Shown piece by piece: positions 1 through 6,765 of a stretch of 12,605 nucleotides of DNA. Source of the stretch: Pelagophyceae sp. CCMP2097 (taxonomy: Eukaryota > Sar > Pelagophyceae); contig MU657420.1 of the NCBI GenBank assembly GCA_026770575.1, positions 57,897 through 70,501 of the forward strand, in the 5' to 3' direction. The stretch's first letter is position 1, and the number at the start of each line of letters is the position of its first letter. The translations under genes and the position numbers were made by a program. Below the pieces are notes generated by a model. That model searched no databases, was not told where the DNA came from, and saw only the letters and a list, made by a program, of their open reading frames with translations.

Positions 1-2
1 CG

Positions 3-261
3 GACGGCAGCATTCGGCACACCACGTCCTTTAAATACATCGGCGCGCCGGGCGACCACTGCTCGCTGCCGGAGTGCGGCGCGCACATTGTCGACTTTAC
101 AGTGCAGCACAACGCGTTCGAAACGGCGCTGTCGCCGAGCTCCACGCCGTTCACCGGCGGCGACGGGCCGCTCCGGCGCGCAACACCAGCGCGGGCGTCA
201 CCGGGCGCGGGAGCGTGCCCACCGACACCCGTGCCACAACGGGCGCCACAGGGCGGCGGCG
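3..261 (+). pseudogene. Ty1/copia polyprotein, piece 1: end of integrase region and linker
   Basis: An open frame enters from the left edge and stays open to the boundary of the inserted element. Residues about 11-33 (FKYIGAPGD, then HIVDFTVQHNAFE) resemble the end of copia integrase, where a 'VFLGYP...' strand is followed by the 'SRDVVFDE' segment. After that comes a Pro/Ala/Gly-rich low-complexity linker, as is usual between integrase and reverse transcriptase in copia polyproteins. The catalytic integrase core (DDE), protease and Gag would lie to the left, outside the window. The frame (codons starting at positions divisible by 3) joins the reverse transcriptase frame once the 262-668 element and one 8-bp duplication are subtracted. 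The similarity is weak and was read by eye; the position and frame agreement are the stronger arguments. Confidence 0.55.
254..261. repeat. Left 8-bp target-site duplication of the hAT-like element
   Basis: CGGCGGCG lies immediately outside the left terminal inverted repeat and is repeated at 669-676. Eight bases is the standard hAT duplication length. Confidence 0.65.
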
Positions 262-668
262 CAAGGCACAACGACGCCTATGGATGGCTTTTCCGGCAAA
301 TATCGGTCGATACTATCGACAGGAATCCCGGCAAATATCGACTGGGAATCGATGATTATCGACTTTTTTACACTTAAATATCTCAATAAAGGCAAAATTA
401 GGATTTTATAAAATCTTTATTGAGAAATATGTTAAAACAAACGTAAATAAGATTTAATTAAATCTTAAATATGCCTTTATTGAGATATTAAATTGCGAAA
501 TGACGAAAAACATGGTATTTGCGAGCGTCAGATTGTGTTGAGTTTAGCAAATAACGACGATTTTCCCGGTAATCCCGGTAAATATCGATGAAATATCGTC
601 GATTATCGTTTCGGCAAAAATCCCGGCAAATATCGATCGTGCCTATGCATAGCTGTCGTTGTGCCTTG
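262..668. mobile_element. hAT-like non-autonomous DNA transposon (MITE), 407 bp
   Basis: The ends are 14-bp perfect terminal inverted repeats, CAAGGCACAACGAC at 262-275 and its reverse complement at 655-668. The 8-bp direct repeat CGGCGGCG abuts both ends (254-261 and 669-676). An 8-bp target duplication and a terminal repeat starting CAAGG are typical of the hAT superfamily. Inside the ends are four same-strand copies of CCGGYAAATATCG (293, 328, 575, 623), of the kind transposases bind near the ends. A strongly AT-rich core (about 365-490) contrasts with the very GC-rich surroundings. No transposase frame is present, so it would depend on an enzyme supplied elsewhere. The duplication is a simple trinucleotide run, so it could match by chance, but it coincides exactly with the repeat ends and with frame continuity of the host polyprotein. 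Confidence 0.75.
377..489. repeat. Nested palindromes in the AT-rich core of the hAT-like element
   Basis: An 18-bp perfect inverted repeat has arms AATATCTCAATAAAGGCA (377-394) and its complement (472-489). Between the arms lie a further diverged copy of the right arm (around 412-428) and a 20-bp perfect palindrome centred at 457/458 (448-467, TAAGATTTAATTAAATCTTA). The whole core could fold into a cruciform or long hairpin. Confidence 0.8.
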
Positions 669-676
669 CGGCGGCG
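669..676. repeat. Right 8-bp target-site duplication of the hAT-like element
   Basis: This is the second CGGCGGCG copy, immediately outside the right terminal inverted repeat. Reading of the copia polyprotein resumes here in frame 1, which matches the left piece after 415 bp is subtracted. Confidence 0.65.
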
Positions 677-2676
677 TCGCGGTGGCCGGTGGGGTTCCGC
701 ACGGACTGCAGACTGCAACCACCGCACCGCGAACACCGGACCCACCAACGCCGGCGCTACACGTCCGCACGGAAATTACGGCTCCGCCCGCGGCGCGGGC
801 GCGCCGCGCGCCTACCGCACGCGGTTTCGCGCTCGAAACCGAAATCTCGATCGACGGCGCAAACCCAAAACCGGCAGGGACGCGCGGCTACTCGCGCTAC
901 GCCGTGTGCCTAGGCGCGGGGGCCGTCGACGCGTACTTGGCGCTCGGCGGGACCGAGGCGGACCTGCGCTGGGGTGTGGACAAAGGCTTCATCACAGTCG
1001 CGACGCCGGCGGCGGGATGGCTGGCGGTTATCCGCGCGCCCATGACGCTCGACCACTTGGGCGGCGACCCGCCAGTGCACGGCGGTGAGGTGGCGGCGGA
1101 TTTAGACGCTGGCGCCTTTGGCGCAAACACTTTCGGCGCCGAGGCGGAAGATTTAATCAAAGCCCTGCTCCACGACGACACGGCGCCGGGCAACCTGCGG
1201 GCCGCCATGGACGCGCCCAACCACGCCATTTGGGTGGCCGCAATCGACGAGCAGGTCGCCGCCTTCGAGCACCACGAGACGTGGCGGCCGGTCCGCCGGT
1301 CGACGGTGTCACGCGGCATTCGCCTGCTGAACATGGGCGTCGTTTTAACCATCAAGCGCGACGGCACGCACAAGGCGCGCATCTACGTGGCCGAGAAAGC
1401 AAACTCGCGCCCTGAAGTCGCGCCGGGCACGGCGGGGCCGCACGTGCAGACGCACTCGAGTCCCACACCGGGTTTTACAGCACTCAAACTGCTCGCCGCG
1501 CATGCCGCGAACCGCAAGTACAAGCTCTCCGTGGCCGACATCATCGACGCGTACCTCCTCGGCGGCCGGCGCGACGTCCCGCTCCTCGCGCGCTGGCCAC
1601 ACAACTGGCCGCTGTACCTCGCGACTAAACACGGGCCGGACCGCGGCATGTGGCCGTACGACCCCGACGAAACCTTCTGCGAGATTCCCGGCAATATGCC
1701 GGGCGCCGTGGACGCGGGCGCGTTTTGGCGGTCCAAGCTCCACCCGGTCATCTTGGCGCTCGGGTTTATAACCACGCCACTGAGCGAGGCGTTGTACGTC
1801 AAGCAGGAGAAGGACGGCACGCAGTCGACGGGGCTGGTGTGGACCGACGACATCGTCTTGTCGGCCACGGACGAGCGCGCGGACGCCTACCTCGCGGCCA
1901 TCCACGCGGTGTTCCCGACGAAGGGCAAGCGCGTCCTCGGCACCGACGGCGGCGACTTGCTCGCCTGGGACGTCAAGCGCGGGCCGCTGGGCGGTTGCAG
2001 CCTCAGCATGGCGACGTACGAGGCCGCAGTGCTGACAAAGCTCGGGTTCAACAAGGCCGCGTCGTCCAAAACGCCGTTGCCTATCAAGTGGCAGGCGGCG
2101 GTCGTCGACGGCGCGCCGGCGCAAGGCGCGCCGTCACGCGCGTGGAAGGACCCGCAGGAGGCGCTGGGGTTCCTGTCGTTCGCGGCGACAAACATCCGCG
2201 CCGATTTAGCGTTCGCGGCCTCGGCGCTGGCCACAGCCGGGACCGTTTGGAACGCCGAGCACGACAAGGCTTTGAGCCGGGTGCTGCGCTACCTCAACGG
2301 CTCGGTGGGCAAGAGCATTCACTTCCAGCCCGAGTGCGAGCTGAGGCTGCTGGCCTACGCAGACGCAAGCCCCGACGGCGAGTACTTCGCCGAAGAATCA
2401 GTGGAGCGCGCCAAGTCGCGCATCGGCGGCGTCATCTTCTTTGCCGGGGCGCCGCTCTACCACTTTTCAGTCAGGACCAAAACGTCGCCGACGTCCACGT
2501 TTGAAGCCGAGCTCATCGCCCTCGTCAAGGTGATGCGCAGCCTCGTCATCGTGCGCTGCACCATCATGGAGCTCTTCGCTTTGGACTATCTCGAGCCCAC
2601 TGTCGTCATGGAGGACAACCAGGCAGTCGTCCAAACGCTGTCCACAGGGTCCAGGGGGGAAACGCAACCCCCGTAA
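669..2676 (+). pseudogene. Ty1/copia polyprotein, piece 2: reverse transcriptase and RNase H
   Basis: This open frame of about 668 codons carries the copia pol order. An N-terminal linker is followed from about 1200 by the RT entry segment (AAIDEQVAAFEHHETWRPV, matching the family's 'W..A...E..A...N.TW.LV'). The first RT catalytic Asp is at 1537-1539 (VADIIDAYL, for 'DV..AFL'). The RT active-site box reads W-T-D-D (1840-1851) in place of the usual Y-V-D-D. The 'tether' motif follows (LGFLSFAATNIRADLAFA, then LSRVLRYLNGS). RNase H acidic residues are visible at 2362 (YADAS), 2503 (TFEAELIAL) and 2614 (EDNQA). It ends at TAA 2674, before the last RNase H helix. There is no suitable ATG start, because the frame was originally fed from piece 1. 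No LTR, primer-binding site or polypurine tract was identified. It belongs to the pol region of an algal or protist copia element, now disabled by the insertion and the stop. Confidence 0.85.
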
Positions 2677-2834
2677 ACAATCGTGGCCCCGCACTTTGCT
2701 GCCGAGTTCCGAATCGATGCGCCGCACGACGGTGTCTCCCTCCCTCGACCTGTGCAACCCATGCTCCATAGCCGTGGAGCCACAAAGGTCGCCGGCGTCT
2801 CGTCGCTCACCGACCCACACGGATCCGTGCCATA
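2677..2834 (+). pseudogene. Possible post-stop remnant of copia RNase H, grading into the minisatellite
   Basis: The same reading frame continues after the stop at 2674 with VAPHFAAEFRIDAPHDGV. This loosely resembles the 'KHIDIRYHFIRE.V..G' end of copia RNase H, with the usual Asp missing. The segment then turns into a diverged first copy of the 69-bp repeat (about 2767-2834). The resemblance is weak, but the spacing from the last RNase H acidic residue is roughly right. Confidence 0.3.
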
Positions 2835-3642
2835 TGGCAGCCTCCCGGGCTCATCGCACCCCAGCGCCTCGGCGTCACCGACCCGCGTGCACGCAGCGTC
2901 AAACGGCAGTCCCCCGGGCTCATCGCACCTCAGCGCCTCGTCGTCACCGACCCGCGCACCCGCGGCGCAAAACGGCAGCCCCGCAGGCTCGTCGAACGCC
3001 GGCGCCTCGTCGTCACCGACCCGCGCGACCGCGGCGTCAAACGGCAGCCTCACGTGCTTATTGCACCCCGGCGCCTTGTAGTCACCGACCCGCGCACCCG
3101 CGGCGTCAAACAGCAGCCCCGCGGACTCGTCGCACGCCGGCGCCTCGTCAGTCACCAACCCGCGTCAAACGGTAGCCCCGCGGGCTCATCGCACCCCAGC
3201 GCCTCGTCGTCACTGACCCGCGCACCCGCGGCGTCAAACGGCAGCCCCGCGGGCTCATCGCACGCCGGCGCCTCGTCAGTCACCAACCCGCGTCAAACGG
3301 TAGCCTCGCGGGCTCATCGCACCCCAGCGCCTCGTCGTCACCGGCCCGCGCACCCGCGGCGTCAAACAGCAGCCCCGCGGGCTCGTCGCACGCCGGCGCC
3401 TCGTCAGTCACCGACCCGCGCGCATCCGCGTCAAACGGCAGCCTCGTGGGATCGTTGCGCGCCGGCGCCACGTCCCTCACCGGCCCGCGCGCACCGGCGC
3501 CATACGGCAGCCTCGTGGGATCGTTGCGCGCCGGCGCCACGCCCCTCACCGGCCCGCGCGCACCGGCGCCATACGGCAGCCTCGTGGGATCGTCGCGCGC
3601 TGGCGCCACGTCCCTCACCCGGCCCGCGCGCACCGGCGCCAG
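2835..3642. repeat. 69-bp minisatellite, 12 clear units
   Basis: Units begin at CGGCAG or close variants at 2835, 2904, 2973, 3042, 3111, 3170, 3239, 3298, 3367, 3436, 3505 and 3574. All spacings are 69 bp except two of 59 bp (3111-3170 and 3239-3298), where the same 10 bp is missing. The last three units (3436-3642) are nearly identical and form a subfamily carrying CCTCGTGGGATCGT. A 69-bp unit is 23 codons, so units can be read as a Ser/Ala/Pro/Gly-rich peptide repeat (GSPAGSSHPSASSSPTRAPA). The 10-bp deletions break that frame and a stop occurs at about 3078, so coding is doubtful. The pattern of duplicated neighbouring units fits unequal exchange or slippage. Confidence 0.9.
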
Positions 3643-3696
3643 GTACGAGCGGGCTATGCGGGGCGGAGCACGCGACCAAGAAGTAGGTCGGGGGAC

Positions 3697-3782
3697 CAGA
3701 CCACCCCCCAGGGGGGGGTGGGTGCGGAGCACCCAACCCCACCCCACCCCGGAGGGCTGGGGTTGGGGTTGGGTGGGGTGGG
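3697..3782. repeat. C-run/G-run tract with hairpin and G-quadruplex potential
   Basis: A C6 run and a G8 run face each other at 3704-3718. Next come a C-rich block (3735-3750, CCCC repeated) and then GGGGTTGGGGTTGGGTGGGG and further G-runs (3759-3782). The C block can pair with the G block, and the G block alone has more than four runs of three or more G. No gene is seen between 3643 and 4080. Confidence 0.75.
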
Positions 3783-3911
3783 CGGCGGAGACACCCCCTG
3801 CTGACCGACCCGAGGTCCAGGCCAGGCAATCGGGGTCCGAGGTCGGCGGGCCTCGATGAATGAAAGAGGACGTCTTAATGACTTAGATTCCATGCGCGTA
3901 AAGGTCGCCTT

Positions 3912-3977
3912 CGCAGCGGAGCCGCACCTCGCGGTACGCGGTATGTACGCGGCGCGCGTGGCGAGGTGGCGGCTGCG
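3912..3977. repeat. Imperfect inverted repeat (hairpin)
   Basis: The left arm at 3912-3932 (CGCAGC...CACCTCGC) pairs with the right arm at 3961-3977 (GCGAGGTGGCGGCTGCG), leaving a loop of about 28 nt that contains a second small inverted repeat (GGTAC...GTACG). Its role is unknown. It lies just beyond the 3' end of the minus-strand gene. Confidence 0.5.
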
Positions 3978-4080
3978 TCGCCGCAGTGCTCCTCGAAAAG
4001 AGGGCGTGGGCCCGCTACGGCGCAGCACCAGCGGCGGTGTGTGCGCTCGAGGCCCGGCAGGAGGCAGGCGTCGCGCGCGT

Positions 4081-5205
4081 TCAGCGCGTCTTACCGGTGA
4101 TGGCCTCGGCGGGTTGGTACTGGAAAGTGCCCGGGTCGTCGACTGGCGTGCTTGGCTTGCTTCGTACCTGATGTCGCGGAGCTATAATTGCACGAGACGG
4201 TCGCCTCTGATGTGTCGCAAAAAGACCGACCTGTTCGATCGCGTAGCTGATGGCGCAGCCGTGGCGGTGCTTGAAGCCTTGCATCGAGGCGCCGGGCTGC
4301 TTCTTCGCCATGAGGTCCCTGAGGCCGGAGTGGCACGCCGGCGGGCAGCCGCGCGCGAGCGCCCACGGCGCCAAGGCCTTGAGCTTCTTCACCGCGGCTT
4401 TGGCCGTCGTCATTGGCGCGGACGTCGGAGCGGCGCGCGCCGTCGGCGGCGAGAGAAACCATGAGTGAGGAGCCTGCTGCGGCAGCGGCAGTGCACCAGG
4501 CGGCGCTGTGCCGCGCTCCGTAGACGGTGGCGCCGCGCGCGTCGTCAGTTGGTCGTCGCACGGTGGGGGCGCGTCGTGCGTCGGCGATGCGTCGTGGGTC
4601 GGCGGCGCGTCGTGCGTCGGCGCGCGGTGCAAAGACCGCCCTTTTTCGCGCCACGGCGCCACCGTGTCTTTGCGCGGCGGCGCATCGTTCGGCAACGGAG
4701 GGGCGAGGATAAGCCGTCGTCCTCGCCCGCCTCGCGGCGCGTGCGCTGCTGCGGGGGCTGCGCCGAGCCGTCGTCCTCGACCGCCTCGCGGCGCGCGCGC
4801 TGCTGCCGGGGCGCCTCGGCCACCGAGCCGTCCAGCGAGCCGCTCTCCATCGCGCGCGCGCGCTTTGTGGCCGTCGAGAGGCGCGCGAGCGACCGGTACA
4901 ACTGGCAGTTTGGGAACTCGGCCGACGCCGGCGTGCGCCCCATGCTCGAGTGATTGTCCTTGCCGCTCTGCGAGCCGGCGCACTTCTTGCACATGACGGG
5001 CTGGCCCTTGAACGACTGCATGCCGGGGAAAGGCTTCTCGACCTTTGCGTCCTCCTTCGCAGCGCCTTTCCGCGCCGAGGAGATGAACGCGGCCGAGGGT
5101 CCCGGCGCACCCTTGCCCAGACCGTGCGACTTGCCCCCGTTCATCGGTAGCGTCGCAGAGGATGCAGCGCGTCTCGATGGAGCGCGCTGACCGTTGAGTT
5201 CTTCT
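4081..5205 (-). pseudogene. Hypothetical Cys/His-containing protein, frameshifted
   Basis: Read leftwards, GC-rich third codon positions follow one frame from about 5205 to 5136 (TRCILCDATDERG), switch frame at a C5/G5 run (5134-5138), hold the second frame to about 4713, then return to the first frame until TGA at 4081. The combined reading is roughly 375 residues. The middle part (ATG at 5144) contains GMQSFKGQPVMCKKCAGSQ followed by His and a later PNC, a Cys-x2-Cys...His...Cys arrangement like zinc knuckles in transposon-associated proteins. A second Cys-x2-Cys (CILC) lies upstream. Next are acidic repeats (RREAVEDDG, RREAGEDDG), a Pro/Asp-rich stretch with repeated PTHDAPPTHDA, and a basic C-terminal part (AKAAVKKLKALAPWALARG). 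I do not recognise the family. The two shifts compensate each other, so they could be decay, assembly errors or unrecognised introns. The 5' end is uncertain. Confidence 0.4.
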
Positions 5206-5267
5206 GGTCCCCATTACTGGTCCCTTTTTGGTCCCCACTGAAAATACATCTGGTCCCTCGGGGGACC
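5205..5267. repeat. Four TGGTCCC copies ending in a hairpin
   Basis: TGGTCCC occurs at 5205, 5218, 5229 and 5251. The last copy forms a 6-bp stem (GGTCCC 5252-5257, GGGACC 5262-5267) and is followed by a run of C. It sits exactly where protein-like sequence of the minus-strand gene begins, so it may mark an element end or a promoter-side repeat. Confidence 0.5.
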
Positions 5268-5789
5268 CCCCCCCCGGCCCAGTAGAGGTCAGTAGGAAGT
5301 TGCTTCCTTAAAATCCACCCTTAGTGGGCTCCCGAGGCCAATAAGAAGTTCCGACGGGACAAGTGTGTCGATGAGCGAGCGAGTGTGAACGCAAGTGTTT
5401 GAGCGCGAAATCAAGTGCAAAAAGTAAGTGGTCGCGAGTGTGCGTCGACCGAACAAATCTCGAGTAAGTGTGTATATACACACTTAACACATGTTGCTTC
5501 GCACCCTGCCCACTTTGCGCGTTCGTTTTGGCGAAAATTGGCTCGCTGCGCTAAATAACTGCACCTCAGAAGGTTTATACCAAAACTTAGGTACTGCATG
5601 CATGTCCCAATGTCAAAATTTTAGAATTTTAAACGAGATTCCGTTGAACTTTGGGCGCGAGTATCTTGAGCAGCGCGGACCCCGTCCGCGGAGCTTAAAA
5701 AAACGGAGCTTGAAAGCTTGCGTCGAGGCGCGTCGATCGTACCAAACAGATCCTTCGAAAGCCTTAATCGCATTTGCCAAAAGCGGGCC
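5268..5789. other. Non-coding stretch with (A/G)AGTG cluster and small hairpins
   Basis: No convincing gene is visible in these roughly 520 bases; the open frames are short and lack the GC-rich third positions of neighbouring genes. It holds a small hairpin (AGGAAG-TTG-CTTCCT, about 5291-5305). Seven (A/G)AGTG motifs lie at 5361, 5381, 5393, 5413, 5426, 5436 and 5466. The composition is much less GC-rich than the flanking genes. Confidence 0.5.
5465..5486. repeat. 22-bp perfect palindrome
   Basis: The sequence is a self-complementary TAAGTGTGTAT followed by its reverse complement, centred at 5475/5476. It is the last and most elaborate member of the AGTG cluster. It could be a dimer-binding site or a cruciform; no function can be assigned. 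Confidence 0.85.
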
Positions 5790-5824
5790 TACTCTGGAAT
5801 AGAGCCCCAGAGTACTTTTTTTTT
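5790..5824 (+). terminator. Hairpin followed by T9
   Basis: An 8-bp perfect stem TACTCTGG (5790-5797) / CCAGAGTA (5807-5814) is followed by C and nine T (5816-5824). The shape is that of an RNA polymerase III-type or hairpin/U-run terminator for a + strand transcript, but no + strand RNA gene was recognised upstream. Confidence 0.35.
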
Positions 5825-5910
5825 AAAAAGGAGGATGGAATCAAGTCGCCATGGGGCAGGGATCCAAAAAATAAATGCACGGTCGCCAAATACGATAGGG
5901 GGAGTTCAAC

Positions 5911-5914
5911 AAAA
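5911..5914 (-). terminator. TTTT terminator after the tRNA pair (minus strand)
   Basis: Read leftwards, four T follow one base after the tRNA-Arg discriminator position, the usual RNA polymerase III stop signal. There is no T-run between the two tRNA-like genes, so a single transcript could contain both. Confidence 0.5.
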
Positions 5915-5915
5915 G

Positions 5916-5988
5916 GACCAACACCGGGACTTGAACCCGGAATCTCAAGATTCGCAGTCATGCGCCTTATCCATTGGGCCACGCTAGC
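5916..5988 (-). tRNA. tRNA-Arg (anticodon GCG), possibly degenerate
   Basis: A complete 73-nt cloverleaf can be drawn on the minus strand. The acceptor arms are GCTAGCG (5988-5982) and TGTTGGT (5923-5917). The D-arm is GCC-loop-GGC (5979-5964). The anticodon loop CTGCGAA gives anticodon GCG (5957-5951). A five-base variable loop is followed by a T-arm with stem CCGGG/CCCGG and loop TTCAAGT (5940-5924). The D-loop and surrounding bases match eukaryotic arginine tRNAs. Oddities: four of the seven acceptor pairs are G-U (positions 1, 3, 5 and 7), and the anticodon stem has one T-T mismatch. Eukaryotes usually read CGN with ACG, so GCG is uncommon. It decodes CGC, a codon heavily used in the neighbouring coding sequence. 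It may be functional or a decaying copy. Confidence 0.7.
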
Positions 5989-5992
5989 ACTA

Positions 5993-6070
5993 CTGGGTCT
6001 GCGGGATTCGAACCCGCGCCCGAAGAGTAGTGCCTTCAACTAGCGCCTTAGACCGCTCGGCCAAGACCGC
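5993..6070 (-). tRNA. tRNA-Leu (AAG)-like, probable pseudogene
   Basis: The minus strand carries a good leucine-type D-arm (GCCGAGCGGTCTAAGGC, 6061-6045) and T-arm (stem GCGGG/CCCGC, loop TTCGAAT, 6017-6001). The anticodon arm CTAGT-TGAAGGC-ACTAC gives AAG by position. The near-invariant U at position 33 is G and the outermost anticodon-stem pair is C-C. The variable arm is 9 nt, shorter than usual for leucine. The acceptor pairs at five positions (GCGGTCT with AGACCCA), but the two outermost pairs fail, as if one base were lost from the 3' strand. The gap to the next tRNA is 4 nt. These faults suggest a pseudogene or a tRNA-derived repeat rather than an active gene. Confidence 0.6.
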
Positions 6071-6338
6071 ACAGTGCTGATGATACTGAAAGGTTGCTAA
6101 TTTGTAACTATCCTCCCGATCACATAAGCCTTTGGTCCTAATTGACGTGCAGTACAGGTCCCTGGGGTAATCACCGCGCGTCAAACCAGGCCAGGAACCT
6201 GTCGACCTGGTTTGGGCGGTCCCGCAGAGTTCAAGGGCGTGCAGAGTCCGCAATTGGACGAGTGATGTCGCGCCAGCCTCTACTTGCAGGCCCGAGAAAG
6301 GCCCCGTGGTGTGGCGTCGGGGTCCTAGGAAGTTCCCC
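6071..6338. other. Non-coding stretch with one clear hairpin
   Basis: No gene is supported here. A 9-bp perfect stem CAAACCAGG (6182-6190) / CCTGGTTTG (6206-6214) with a 15-nt loop is the only notable structure; it might belong to an unrecognised structured RNA. Confidence 0.4.
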
Positions 6339-6507
6339 CTCCTATTAGAATCAAACCCCTATTTGAATCGGAATCAGCCAATCAGGGAGCTTGTAAGTAT
6401 AATATGTTCAGAAAAAGGGGGATCTGAACCAATCAGAGGGGCTCGAAAGTGTAAAAGTGTTCAGAAAAAGAGATGATTCAAATAGGGATTGTTGATTATA
6501 ATAGGAG
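6339..6507. repeat. Foldback repeat with internal duplication
   Basis: The outer inverted arms 6339-6369 and 6475-6507 share CTCCTATTA, AATCAA and CCCTATTTGAATC. Inside lies an imperfect direct duplication of about 38 bp (6380-6417 and 6431-6470), each copy beginning near CCAATCAG and ending in GTTCAGAAAAAG. The arrangement resembles a small MITE-like or solo foldback element. The two CCAATCAG copies could also act as CCAAT boxes for the downstream gene. The element is AT-rich compared with its surroundings. Confidence 0.6.
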
Positions 6508-6765
6508 CCATTGTGTGGGATCTGGCGCGCTGGCCCGCCTGTTGGTTTTAGCAGCCTCGTTGGAGTGCATAATTGAAGAAGAAGGGGAAACTTCCAATTC
6601 GTCGAGGCGTGAAATCGTAGGACGCCAGCTTTGAACATTTGAAATCGTAGAAGCCAAACCGTCGTTTCATTCGTTTCGGTGATGCCTCGATCGGGGCCGC
6701 GCCGTCCCACGCGCTAGCGCCGTATAGTGCCCCTCCTCTGGCGAGGCCGGCCGCGCGTCGGCGGT
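6508..6765 (+). promoter_or_regulatory. 5' flank of the coiled-coil gene
   Basis: About 260 bases separate the foldback element from the chosen ATG. Two copies of GAAATCGTAG occur at 6611 and about 6640. No clear TATA box is seen. The part from about 6670 is already as GC-rich as the coding sequence and is probably 5' untranslated sequence. Confidence 0.3.

Noticed and set aside
74..411. Small open frames around the left copia piece as separate genes
   Set aside because: Two are alternate-frame shadows; the third (frame of 102-377) is the integrase tail running on into the inserted element.
1345..2124. Minus-strand open frames opposite the reverse transcriptase
   Set aside because: Copia motifs are clearly on the + strand, and the reverse reading has no recognisable domain.
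2835..3642. CRISPR-like array
   Set aside because: The repeats are contiguous 69-bp units that vary throughout, with no conserved short repeat alternating with unique spacers, and the context is eukaryotic.
3054..3686. Arg/Pro/Ser-rich proteins encoded by the minisatellite on either strand
   Set aside because: Open frames exist on both strands and in several frames only because the repeat lacks stops; 59-bp units shift the frame and no flanking coding signal supports them.
3759..3782. Telomere-like GGGGTT repeats
   Set aside because: Only two imperfect units occur within a general G-run tract; this is not a telomeric array.
5790..5824. Bacterial-type rho-independent terminator of an operon
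   Set aside because: The hairpin plus T9 is real, but no bacterial gene precedes it and the surroundings are eukaryotic.
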